Part shown: positions 45,688-57,448 of the stretch, piece by piece | How the letters are laid out: each line of letters begins with the position of its first letter | Numbering within the stretch: position 1 is the first letter of the stretch | From: Solea solea | Taxonomy: Eukaryota; Chordata; Actinopteri; Pleuronectiformes; Soleidae | DNA length: 64,000 nucleotides | Direction of reading: 5' to 3' | Assembly: GCF_958295425.1 (NCBI RefSeq) | Contig: NC_081145.1 | Coordinates: 12,869,099 to 12,933,098 of the forward strand | Notes under the pieces: model-generated | The model's database searches: none | The model's input: the letters and a program-made list of their open reading frames with translations, nothing else | Told to the model about the DNA's origin: nothing | Made by a program: the position numbers and the translations under genes

Positions 45688-47843
45688 AACTGTTATTAAG
45701 CTGTCGACATACTGATCTACAACTTTTACGTTACTTCTTGGATGACATACTAACCTATGACATTTTTGTCAAATTTTTGATGACATACTAAACTATGACA
45801 TTTTTGTCTCATTTTGGACGACATACTAAACTATGACATTTTTGTCTCATTTTGGACAACATACTAAACTATGACATTTTTGTCTCATTTTGGACGACAT
45901 ACTAAACTATGACTTTTTTGTCACATTTTGGACGACATACTAAACCATGACTTCTTTGTCTCATTTTGGACAGCATACTTAACTATGACATTTTTGTCCA
46001 TTTTGGACAACATACTAAACTATGACATTTTTGTCCATTTTTGGACCACATACTAAACTATGAAATTTTTGTCAAATTTTGGACGACATACTAAACTATG
46101 ACATTTTTGTCTCATTTTGGACCACATACTAAACTATGACATTTTTGTCAATTTTTGGACGACATACTAAACTATGTCATTTTTGTCAAATTTTGGACGA
46201 CATACTAAATTATGACATTTTTGTCTTATTTTGGACAACATTCTAAACTATGACATTTTTGTCAAATTTTGGACAACATACAAAACTATGACATTTTTGT
46301 CTCATTTTGGACGACATACTAAACTATGACATTTTTGTCAATTTTTGGACGACATACTAAACTATGACATTTTTGTCAAATTTTGGGCCACATACAAAAC
46401 TATGACATTTTTGTCTCATTTTGGACCACATACTAAACTATGACATTTTAATCTCATTTTGGACAACATACTAAACTATGACATTTTTGTCAAATTTTGG
46501 ACAACATACAAAACTATGACATTTTTGTCTCATTTTGGACGACATACTAAACTATGACATTTTTGTCTCATTTTGGACAACATACTAAACTATAACATTT
46601 TTGTCTCATTTTGGACGACATACTAAACTATGTCTTTTTTGTCACATTTTGGACGACATACTAAACCATGACTTCTTTGTCTCATTTTGGACAACATACT
46701 TAACTATGACATTTTTGTCCATTTTGGACAACATACTAAACTATGACATTTTTGTCCATTTTTGGACCACATACTAAACTATGACATTTTTGTCAATTTT
46801 TGGACGACATACTAAACTATGTCATTTTTGTCAAATTTTGGACGACATACTAAACTATGACATTTTTGTCTCATTTTGGACAACATACTAAACTATGACA
46901 TTTTTGTCTCATTTTGGACGACATACTAAACTATGACTTTTTTGTCACATTTTGGACGACATACTAAACCATGACTTCTTTGTCTCATTTTGGACGACTT
47001 ACTAAACTATGACATTTTTGTCATATTTTGTAAGACATACTAAACTATGACAATTTGGTCTCATTTTGGACGACATACTAAACTTTGACATTTTTATCTC
47101 ATTTTGGACGACATACTAAAATATGACATTTTTGTCAAATTTTGGACAACATACTAAACTATGACATTTTTGTCTAATTTTGGACGACATACTAAACTAT
47201 GACATTTTTATCTCATTTTGGACGACATACTAAAATACGACATTTTTGTCAAATTTTGGACGACATACTAAACTATGACATTTTTGTCTCATTTTGGACA
47301 ACATACTAAACTATGACATTTTTGTCTCATTTTGGACGACATACTAAACTATGATTTTTTTGTCTCATTTTGGACGACATACTAAACTAGGACTTTTTTG
47401 TCTCATTTTGGACGACATACTTAACTATCTCTTTCTGTCAACTTCTGGACGACATACTAAACTATGACATTTTTGTCAAATTTTGGACCACATATTAAAC
47501 GATGACATTTTTGTCTCATTTTGGACAACATACTAAACTATGACTTTTTTGTCAATTGTTGGACATCATAATAAACTATGATTTTTTGTCAATTTTTGGA
47601 CGACAGACTAAACTATGTCTTTTTTGTCAATTTCTGGACGACATACTTAACTATGACTTTTTTGTCAATTTCTGGACGACATACTTAACTATGACATTTT
47701 TGTCAAATTTTGGACCACATACTAAATTATGATTTTTTTGTCAATTTCTGGATGACATACTAAACTATGAGTTTTTTGTCAAATTTCGGAGATAATATTA
47801 AACTAAGACTGGTCTGTTACATTTCAAACAGCTGATAGAACTA

Positions 47844-47916
47844 CACCCCAGGTGAAACTTGAACCCACAAACCTTGGTTTACAAAACCAGTGCTTTATCC
47901 ATACAGCCACTTGGCC
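47844..47916 (-). pseudogene. tRNA-Thr(UGU)-like sequence, copy 6
   Basis: Same sequence as the other copies by eye; 2229 bp from copy 5 and 3625 bp from copy 4, whose flanking variant it shares. Confidence 0.7.
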
Positions 47917-48748
47917 AACTGTTATTAAGCTGTCGACATACTGATCTACAACTTTTACGTTACTTCTTGGATGACATACTAACCTATGACATTTTTGTCT
48001 CATTTTGGACGACATACTAAACTATGACATTTTTGTCTCATTTTGGACAACATACTAAACTATGACATTTTTGTCTCATTTTGGACGACATACTAAACTA
48101 TGACTTTTTTGTCACATTTTGGACGACATACTAAACCATGACTTCTTTGTCTCATTTTGGACGACTTACTAAACTATGACATTTTTGTCACATTTTGTAA
48201 GACATACTAAACTATGACAATTTGGTCTCATTTTGGACGACATACTAAACTATGACATTTTTATCTCATTTTGGACGACATACTAAAATATGACATTTTT
48301 GTCAAATTTTGGACAACATACTAAACTATGACATTTATGTCTCATTTTGGACGACATACTAAACTATGACATTTTTATCTCATTTTGGACGACATACTAA
48401 AATATGACATTTTTGTCAAATTTTGGACGACATACTAAATTATGACATTTTTATCTCATTTTGGACAACATACTAAACTATGACATTTTTGTCTCATTTT
48501 GGACGACATACTAAACTATGATTTTTTTGTCTCATTTTGGACAACATACTAAACTATGACTTTTTTGTCACATTTTGGACGACATACTAAACTAGGACTT
48601 TTTTGTCTCATTTTGGACGACATACTTAACTATCTCTTTCTGTCAACTTCTGGACGACATACTAAACTATGACATTTTTGTCAAATTTTGGACCACATAT
48701 TAAATGATGACATTTTTGTCTCATTTTGGACAACATACTAAACTATGC

Positions 48749-49509
48749 TGTAATATATCTATTTTCCACATTGTACTGTATATTTTAATAGAAATAAATT
48801 AACAAATGAAGTTAAATATTTAAAATGTGAAAATAATAACAATATATATATGCATTTATTCAAAGTATTTAATATGTTCATTTATCAACACTGTAGGTGG
48901 CGGTAATGAGGCTGCAGCACACCATTCAAACAGCAGAACAATACATACATACTTGCTCACTTGAGTGTTGAGATACAGCCACATACTTGTGTACTCCTGT
49001 ACTTATATACTGCCAGCCTACTTTTTAAGTACTTCCCAAGTAAGCAAGTACATACTTGCTTACTTGAGTATTGAGAAACGGCCACTCTCTGCGTAAAACA
49101 AGCTCCGCCTCCGACAAAGGAAGTGGAACATTCCAAAAAGATCGACTCAGAGGGGAGGAGTGGAATGTATCAAGTCATGGAAAGTACACAAAGGCTTTTA
49201 AATCAGTGTGTCTTTGTGCAGGAGCAGCTCCACCAGTTTGGAGGTGTTTATAGAATGATATGCCTCTTTTCTGGATGTCAATAAGGAGCGGAAACTGGCC
49301 CGGTTCAGCTCTGCATGCATTATTTGGTGTTTTTCTCTGGAGTCTAAGAATGTATTTTCAGAATTCAGTGTGGAAGATTTCAATTTCATGTTTGTCTCAA
49401 TTAGAAAAGTCCTGGTTTGTTAATGGACCCCATACTTCACTACCATATAATGCAATTGGTTGGATTACTGTTTTAAAATGTTGAGCCAGATTGGGATTGG
49501 AATATTTAA
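48749..49509. other. Intergenic DNA right of the satellite
   Basis: No supported gene. A motif of about 35 bases (ACATACTTGCTCACTTGAGT and following) at about 48947 recurs at about 49050. The frame at 49260-49484 may be a transposon relic, but no family is recognised. Confidence 0.4.
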
Positions 49510-49652
49510 CAATTTGGGCGGTTATTTGTTGTTTTGATGCTGAGAGCAAAATCCTTTTCCATAGTTGGATTAATACAAAAAAGGAAAAGGGGGCACCGTT
49601 TCTGTATTTTGGTTTTGTCAGAAATACGGATTATACTTTTGTACCCTGACCG
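49510..49652. repeat. Interspersed element, copy 2, cut by a SINE
   Basis: Reverse complement of 32337-32530: TTTTGATGCTGAGAGCAAAATCC ... GTCAGAAATACGGATTATAC. The SINE at 49656 is inserted at its right end. Confidence 0.65.
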
Positions 49653-50048
49653 TAAGGGCCACACGGTGGTGTAGTGGTTAGCACTCTCGCCTTGCAGCGA
49701 GAAGACCCGGGTTCGAGCCCCGGTTGGAACAAGGGCCTTTCTGCATGGAGTTTGCATGTTCTCCCCGTGTGTGCGTGGGTTCTCTCCGGGTACTCCGGCT
49801 TCCTCCCACAGTCCAAAAACATGCAATGTGGGGATAGGTAAATTGGACACTCCAAATTGACCATAGGAGTGAGAGTGAATGGTTGTTTGTCTCTATCTGT
49901 GTGTGTGGCCCTGCGATGGACTGGCGAACTGTCCAGGGTGTACCCCGCCTATCGCCCGATGTAGCTGAGATTGGCACAGCACCCCCCGCGACCCTCTGGT
50001 TGAGGATAAAGCGGTAGATGATGACTGACTGACTGACCCTGACCGTAA
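49643..50048 (+). mobile_element. Complete tRNA-derived SINE with 13-bp target duplication
   Basis: The element spans 49656-50035 (380 bp). The head has Pol III promoter parts: an A-box-like TGGTGTAGTGGTTAG and a B box GGTTCGAGCCC. The body has the familiar fish sequence GGAGTTTGCATGTTCTCCCC and the tail ends in GATAAAGCGGTAGATGATGA plus (CTGA)n. Direct repeats ACCCTGACCGTAA at 49643-49655 and 50036-50048 flank it. The clean duplication suggests a fairly recent insertion. Confidence 0.9.
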
Positions 50049-50114
50049 AGCACACACTGCCTTCTGTCTAAAGAAGAAGAAACTAGAATGAAAACTTGTA
50101 CATTTTTAATTAAA

Positions 50115-50322
50115 AGTAGGGCTGTAATATAATTTATACATTTATAAAATGTTTTCTCAAACCTCAAAATGATCATGTTCTCAGTTGTCGCGTTTCATCC
50201 TCAAACCAAGAGAATTCAGTTTGAATGATTTCTTTAATATGAAGCAAAGAAACCCACTCAAACTGATTATACAAATAGTTGGTGACTAATTTAGGAATCG
50301 ATTGTTCTTGCAGCCCTATAAG
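50115..50322. mobile_element. MITE with TAGGGCTGYAA terminal repeats
   Basis: Starts TAGGGCTGTAATAT and ends TTGCAGCCCTATA, giving inverted termini of about 11 bp next to TA. The internal motifs match the fragments at 33775 and 34050. Confidence 0.6.
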
Positions 50323-50539
50323 TCCCAATATTATTTTCTTCAACTGCACTGTAACAAATATTCAATATTATGGTTATGCATTATGTAAACACTCGTAGAA
50401 CATGAACGCTTTGGATTTCTTATCTCAGATGTTTGTTTTTCTGTCCATTAAAATTGAAAATCTTTTATCATGTAGTCATATCAACATTTTTGGCTGCATC
50501 ATCAAGCCCCAATTAAAAACAGAAGTAGGGATGAACAGT

Positions 50540-50969
50540 TTTTTTTTTTTGGTAAAACATTTATTTACAGGTGGATTTAAAACAAAAGCACTGAATGTTG
50601 AGTTCTAGAGTAATGTTTGTCTTTACTCCAACTTTGGTGCGCTGGCTATAGTGATAGAAGTATTGTAATTATGGTTCATAACATTGGACTTAAAAATGTT
50701 GAATCAAAAAAAACAACAATCAAAAAGTCAAAGTGGAGCACGGTATGAAACGGTCAACTGCCACAAAAACACATACAGCAGAAAACACTGTTCCAGACGC
50801 GGCCTGAAATAGTCGTACAAAAATAGGACAACAGGAAGTTTCTACATCTTCACACATTAAAATATTTACATCTTTTCTAAAAGTTTACATTAGTCACCCA
50901 ATGCCCTCGACATTAAAAAAAAATACCGCTGAGCTGGAGGACTCCCGGTGTCGACTCGGCTCCCGTGAA
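50540..50969 (-). other. prc1 3' UTR (probable)
   Basis: Lies between the prc1 stop codon and a minus-strand AATAAA at 50560-50565. No coding signal. Confidence 0.45.
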
Positions 50970-53900
50970 TCACAGATTAGTGACGGTGGAGTTCAGTAGT
51001 CCTGTCTTCACATGTGATTTCGAAGCCTTCGAGAGGTCTCTCTGTCAAGAGAGGACAATCAGTACAAGTCAGCATCTGCATTAACCGTTTATGAAAAGGT
51101 GTCAAACTGCTTAAGTCAAATAATGGACAGTGTTGGCGTTCACATTATGCAGTGACTTTAAGTGTTTCTTCTTTCTTTAATGTTATGGTGTTCTGATTTT
51201 AAGCACAATGAAGCAGAAACTGTGGTCCATAGACCAAAGTTGTCCATGGGCCACAGTTTCAGTCTTCTTAATTTACATGAATTGAGTTGAAATGAGTGTT
51301 AATGTCTTTGTAATGAGAAGCCATGAAAATACTGAAATGCATCTCAAAAGCTTTTGATTAAGGTTTTGTTGTGCTAACATTCCACAATTTAAAAAAAAGT
51401 TATTATAAAATTTTGTCTGACAGTTGTCTGACAAAAAAAGGTAAACATTTCTTTCAGATTAGAAAATCTTAAACAATTTGCCTAAGATTTTAGTTCAACT
51501 TTCACACAGAATGGTGTTACACTGTTAGTCATATGTGAACTGGATTAATTATATATAATATTAAGTTTTCATATTTAATGTTGGAACTGATTTAATTTGG
51601 GAAAACATAAGACTTTGTTTTGCATATCCAGATTGCACTGAAGAGGACTTACTGTAGTTATGTACTAAACAAATGTAAAACCTCATTTACCGCAAATTCC
51701 GAATAGGAGCCAGCAATAGAGTTAAAGGTGAAGGTGTGATCTTGAGTATCCTGAGACCTTAGTGTGCCACTTGGAGTGTTTCTAAGATGGGAGATGTTTT
51801 CCTTGTTTCGCTCTAGTGCACGAGGAGTCTTTCCATTTCCAGGGGTTCTCAGGCCAAGACCCTACAACAAGACCACCCAGAATGATAATAATAATTATAG
51901 ATGCAACATCAAAACTACCAAAGTAAACAGTAAGTATACACATGTTTACAATATTAAAAGGTCCAGAAATACTGACATCCAATGATGAGACTGCACATTG
52001 TAAAAAAACATAAAGGACTATCTGTTTGCATAATATGCTTCAGGTACAAAACACGCTCTGGATGGTTTGTCCTGCCTGGCGACCCTCCTGCTGTGAGGCA
52101 CAGTGCTGGTCACTACTCCGCAGTGTGGCCTGGTTCAGATACAGTGGTAAGGCATTTACTTGCTTGGCCTATGATGGTGTGATGAGGGGGAGAGACAACT
52201 GTGAGCTTACCTTGCTGGCAGACAGTGGTGGTTTCTGGGCAGAGGAATAACACATGGTCCCACTGAGGCCCGAGCTAAGGAAGCTGTTAGGAGTGGAGAT
52301 GGTCGACATGCCATTGAGCTGAGAGGAAAGAGACACGGAGTCAGCTTTTTATTCCCCCTACAGCGTCACTATGCGTTAGTGCACATTCAACAGCCAGAGA
52401 TTCATAAAATCAGACACAACTACAGCAGCAGCATCATCATCATCATCATACCTTCTTTATTTTTCCCGGAGTGGGAGTCCCTGCTATCCGTCTTTTGGTG
52501 GGTGTCTTCACAGCTGTTCCATACAACATGTCCTCCTGAGTCTGTTTAGTTTTCTTTAGTTGCTATTTCAAACAAAATATATATATAATAGTAAGATTCA
52601 CAACACAGGGGAATGTATGACGTGGCGTAGTTTAATTAAAAGTGAAAATATATAACTTACCCTTTCCATTTTCTCTTTCTCCTTCTCACTGTGGTGCTGC
52701 TGCCACTGCTCCTGCACATAGTCGAGAAACTTCTGTCCATTTACCAGAAACTCTTTGCCATGCTCCTGCTCCCACTCGTCAATTTGGGCCTTCAGACTCT
52801 TTTCCAGCTAGGACAATAAGAAGTTGCCATTAGGTCTTACAGCAGAATGACTGCCATTAAAAAAAGACAGAAAGAAAAAAACAACAGTTTTAACACTCCC
52901 TGTTATCTGTAATCTGGCAAACAATTAATATTTACACCTGCATCAACAACTTCCAAGTAATATCCACTACTCTGGCATATAGGTTACATGAGTGCATTTG
53001 TTTTATTGCCAAATAACACCCCACACACACACGCTCCTCAAATCCCATTCACAGCTTCCCAATAACAATCATATAATATTTCCTAACCTTAGGCAAACTT
53101 TTCTGCAGGTCGGTCCTCTGCTTCTCTTCTTTGAGAAGGTTCCCACCTCTGTTGTTGAACCTAGCAGGATCATTGGCCTTTTTCTGAGGGGAGCACAAAC
53201 ATGCAAACCTTTATAATAAAAGATGTTAATGTTCACCACCACTGTATTTACAGGATGTGTACGCACATCAAGTTGTAAGTACAAGGTCCAGTTCTCCTGC
53301 CACTTTGTTACTCCCTCAAAGAGTTCTTTGTGGTCCTCGTGGTATTTTTTCAGAATCCTGACTTCGTCCTCGTGCAGATTCAAAAGGTCCTCAGTGAAAT
53401 CATCTGTAGTAAGGAAACATGCACTGAGACCCACACTCTCTTTGAGATAAACATATTCAGTGCAAGAACTTTGTATTTTAACAGCCTCTCACCACAATGA
53501 TACGCAACAAAGGCCTGCTGCTGTTCTGGGCTGTAGAAGCATCTCTCCCAGAAAATGGCAATCTCAGCTCTGATGGACTCAATTACACTTTTCATGCTCT
53601 GCATCTTCAGCACCTCTAGACGCTGAACCTCAGTTTCGAGCTGAAAACGTGAAATACACACCATTACAACGTGCCATGGAAGAACCAGAGGAGCTCAGTG
53701 TGAAATCTCTTGCTGCCAAGGTAAATGACAAGGAAAGGTTTCTTACTGCCTCAATGTTTTTCTTCTTTGATTTGACCATATGCTCTGAGAGTGGTTCCCT
53801 CTCCTCTTGGGGAATCTGAAGTCTCTCCCAAAGCTCCTGGATCTTAGTGCGAAAAGCTAAACAACGGAGGTCATTCTGAGCCTTGCGTTCCTGGAGCTGG

Positions 53901-56066
53901 GAGGACAATTTACATCCATTATAATATGATGCCATCGGGGATATTGTAAGGTGTGAACTCAAAGCAACAAATGAAAACATCTTGAAGCAAATATTACCTC
54001 GCTGAGAAGCATTTTAACAGCAGCAATGTTGTCATTTGACAGACAAAATGCTTCTTCATGTTCACACATCACATCCATCTCAAAGCTGGACTCCGGGTTC
54101 TGTTCCAGATCATCCATGCATGTGATAATGTCTTTCTTTATGCTTACGAATTCATTATGACGACACAACTGAAAGAGGCAGTGATGAGAAGAATGTGTTA
54201 CAACCATCTGACAGTGAGAAAAAAATCTAATTTTAAAAAGGTCAGTGTGTATTACCTTTTCTTTGGTCAGATCATCGAGGTACGCATGAAATGTCTCCAG
54301 TTGTTTGAGTGATGGGACAGAGTCGTGGTCAATGCAGAAAGGGGTAGTGCACATAATATCACACAGCTCACGGTCTTTGACAACGAGCCCTTTAAGCTCC
54401 TCCATTCTCTGCTTCTTGTGCTCCTTCATCACCTCGAGGCATGTGCGGCTGTTCTTCTCCATCTGCAGCATAGTGCAGCCCTCCTCCTCCTTTTTTTTTT
54501 TTTTTTTTTTAACCAAGAGGAATTCACAGGGTTAGTCCAAACATGATAGCAGTTCTCACATGGGAAACAAAGTAATGACATTTCCTGTATGTGACTGTAC
54601 CTCAAAGGGGGGCCGCTGAAGTTCAACACACAAATTATTGAGCTCCTTGCGACAGATATCTATTTTTTTTACTAATCTTTCCTTGAGCTCTTCTTCCTCT
54701 GCGATCATTAAGTCCAGCAAACCCTGCAGGAAAAGGGAAACGACAATGTGCTATGTTTAGTTCTGCAAGGACAACAGTGAGACTGCGCGGAATTCAAATT
54801 TACGAAGCTCACTTTGATGTGCTTGTTGACGTCATTGGTTCTCTGTAGGCGCTGCTCCTCAGGAATCCCAATTTCCTCCCATATATCCTGCAGCCTGACC
54901 AGAGCTCTGTTGAGGTAGGCAACAGATTCTGCTGCATGGACTTCACTGTAGGAAAAACAAAGTGTTTAAGCAGGTCAGTGCTGTGAGGTCTACATATCTA
55001 GTACTAAATACTGCAGTAATGACTTGTAATTCCAGCATAATTTTATTTAGTTTATCACACTCCATATTTTTTCATGCTTACTTATTTCTGGGACTTTTTA
55101 AATTTAAAAAAAGGCCTGTAAACCATGACCCCCCCTAAAAAAAATATCTACTTTCTTATTTTGCAGTTTTATTTTGTTTATTGGAGTGCCTGCTAAGATA
55201 TGTGTAAGCGTCTCTTTCTCTTAATTTTCAAGGTTGATCCCACAAAACACTACTTTGTCCCAAGTACTTAAAATTGAAAGGTTCTTTCTATCCAATATCA
55301 CTTTGTCTAAATATATAATGCTTTAAAGGCCCATTTCACCAAATTGTTACTTTGTCTAAATACTCCCTTTACACCCAAATATTACTTTTATTTATTCTTA
55401 ATGATCTATTCCAGCTTTGAATGTGTGAATTGAATGGGTTTATTATATGAATTTAGTTAGTTTAAAGAAAATTAACAATGCTACACAAATAAAGACTGAT
55501 TTGATAGTTAGTGCGATATAAACGTGAGCTTTCAAATTAGTACAGCTGGACGATATGGCTAAAAACCAATCGCAGTAATAATAACAAAAAAGATTTAAAG
55601 AGAGAACTTAAATAAGAAAACAACAGTTCGCACATCTGCCGGAAATCACCTCCAAGGGTTTTATCAAACAAATACTGAACCTTTCTTATTTTGCCAGTGA
55701 ATAAAACTATAGAGCTGGAAATCTTCTCGTCACTAATCAGGAAGCAGGCTCATTATTACCATTATCAGCTAACGTTAGCTTAGCTGCTGACGCTGTGGTA
55801 GAGGCTAACATTAGTTCAAATGTTAAAATAAACGCCGAATAATGAAGAGAGTTGGGATTATCATAAAACACACAGCTGCGATTAAAAAGGACACAGTGTA
55901 ACATGAACACAAAACTACTCTGTCCCAGTGTGATACCGATTTTCTGTATTAGCTTCATCTAATAATTAACCAGGAAACAACTCTGCAAAGTGAATACACT
56001 GCTGTGTTAACGTAAACAACCGAGACTCTAGTTCATTAAAGTATTAAATACGTACCTCACTCTCAT
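50970..56066 (-). CDS. prc1: Protein regulator of cytokinesis 1
   Basis: PRC1 (Ase1/MAP65 family) crosslinks antiparallel microtubules in the spindle midzone and recruits KIF4A and others for cytokinesis. Fourteen exons on the minus strand: 56056-56066, 54813-54945, 54601-54723, 54256-54489, 53998-54168, 53747-53896, 53493-53640, 53267-53403, 53088-53183, 52661-52807, 52452-52562, 52211-52318, 51691-51861, 50970-51041; 603 codons plus TGA (human about 620). It starts MRVSEVHAAESVAYLNRAL and is largely coiled coil. The microtubule-binding part keeps DPARFNNRGGNLLKEEK and WEQEHGKEFLVNGQKF. The tail has TPTKRR and TPTPGK, likely CDK sites and a nuclear signal, and ends LLNSTVTNL. The acceptor of exon 54256-54489 follows a run of 20 A. 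Teleosts have two prc1 copies; which one this is was not settled. Confidence 0.93.
51216..51260. repeat. Hairpin in the last prc1 intron
   Basis: GAAACTGTGGTCCATA pairs with TGTCCATGGGCCACAGTTTC read back, giving a stem of about 16 bp with two mismatches. Confidence 0.6.
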
Positions 56067-57448
56067 GTTGCCCTCGCGGAAAGATTATACTTTGTCCGGA
56101 AAAAAAACAAACAAACCCCTATCTTCTTTAACGCTCTCGTGGCTCTCCGACGGTTGACCGGCTGATGGACGGTTCGTTTAAAACTCGATGGCGTTTGAAA
56201 TTTTGCACAGAAACAACATCCGCGCTCTGATTGGCTGATTTTACTGACGTCACAGGAAATCGCCCAGTGGCCGACGCTTATCGACTGCAAAAACAAAAAT
56301 GTAAATAATTAATCTGAAACGACTCCGCCCAGAGGGCTTATGTAAGTAGGCACATTTCTGTTGCTTTAGTATTATTATTATTATTTACATTTTTACTGTT
56401 TATTTTAAATCAGAATAATTCATAAATACATGGTTATCATATCATGTTTTCATATCTGGAAAACATGTTCAGTGTTGTTATCTTGTCATTCTTTTATCCT
56501 CCTAGTTCAATTCCTGTGAAATATTTATTTCTCTAACAATGCAGATAATATTATGACTCATCATTTTGGTATAAACCCTAATATTCTTTGAAATAGAACA
56601 TCAGCATATTCAACAAAATTACACTATCTTGAGCACACAATGGTAAGTTGTAATTATAATGGAAATCAAGTTTCCTTCCTTTGTGGATGTGCAGTGAGTT
56701 TGTGTGTATTCATGGAAAACAGCAGATTTCATGGTCAAAGTCTTGTCAGTTGTGAATCTTTTCATTCTGTGTCTTCAACATATTTTATTACAAATTAAAG
56801 TCTCTAAAAAGAAAATGTGTTTCAGTGTATGGAGCTCCACTTCATGTTGGACTTTTCTATTCCTCTTTCTTTGTAGTTATGTTAAACCTATGTTTTAAAC
56901 ACCTTTATTCATTTTTGAATCTATCAGTTGTTTTTCTGTCTCGGTTACATCCTTCACTCTTCTGTACTCTTTTAAATAGGCTAAAATTATTTATATATTA
57001 ATTTGTAGCCGTGGCTACACCATGTGAATATGTGCATTGTGAGAAAGGATGTTTCTTTGTCCAAAAGTAGATTCAGTTCCTTTGAGTGGTTGACAAAAGG
57101 AATACTACTTAATATTTATTTACACAAATGCACAACAAAATATTCTGAAAACATTTGAAATGTACACTTTTTCTTTGGTTGCTGTCCCTGACATTTAGTC
57201 ATTTAATCGTTGTACTCACTGCATGGACAAAAAAAAATGTAATTTAAGTTTGAAATAAAGAGATTTAGTATTTGGATTATGCAGCTGTCACAGAGGAATT
57301 CCACTGCACTGGCATCTCAAATAAATAAGTGAGAAAACTTGGTCCAAAAAAAAAAAATCAGTTAAATTCAATTGCAAATGTACAGGTAAAGTTAATCTCA
57401 ACTACTTTAGTGATTTTATCAAAATAAAAGACAGCCATTGTTCCCCCA
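56067..57448. other. Intergenic DNA between prc1 and spi1
   Basis: Holds the prc1 promoter on the left of this interval (56067-56340) and the probable spi1 3' UTR on the right (a minus-strand AATAAA at 57115-57120). No gene seen between. Confidence 0.5.
56194..56234 (-). promoter_or_regulatory. Putative prc1 promoter: CHR-like and CCAAT elements
   Basis: About 130 bases upstream of the ATG there is TTTGAA on the plus strand (56194-56199), the core of the cell-cycle homology region bound by DREAM/MMB. About 30 bases further out is ATTGG (56230-56234), a CCAAT box for NF-Y on the minus strand. This pair is typical of G2/M genes, and PRC1 is a known target of that type. The function of these copies is inferred. 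Confidence 0.45.

Larger units (their letters stand above)
35411..48748. repeat. 13.3-kb array of a 38-bp satellite
   Basis: The unit reads GGACGACATACTAAACTATG followed by ACATTTTTGTCTCATTTT: 38 bp, about 350 units. Common variants are CTCA/CAAA/CACA after GTC and GACGAC/GACCAC/GACAAC. Six non-satellite segments of about 200 bp, each with a tRNA-Thr-like sequence, interrupt it. Groups of variants repeat at long range, showing higher-order structure. No protein frame is credible: the identical frames at 44199-44390 and 47824-48015 are shadows of the repeat. The array starts after an (AAAT)n tract and ends abruptly at 48748. Confidence 0.97.

Noticed and set aside
35411..48748. Regularly spaced repeat considered as a CRISPR array
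   Set aside because: The units are contiguous with no unique spacers, and the genome is vertebrate.
49260..49484. A 74-residue plus-strand frame considered as reverse transcriptase
   Set aside because: No catalytic motif or family signature can be seen.
49506..49864. Minus-strand frames with RTHAHTGRTC-like text
   Set aside because: They are translations of the SINE.
55541..55600. GCTGGACGATATGGCTAAAA motif in prc1 intron 1, with a similar CGATAT-rich stretch near 5530-5640
   Set aside because: It resembles fragments of a common fish DNA repeat, but both pieces are too short and diverged to call as elements.
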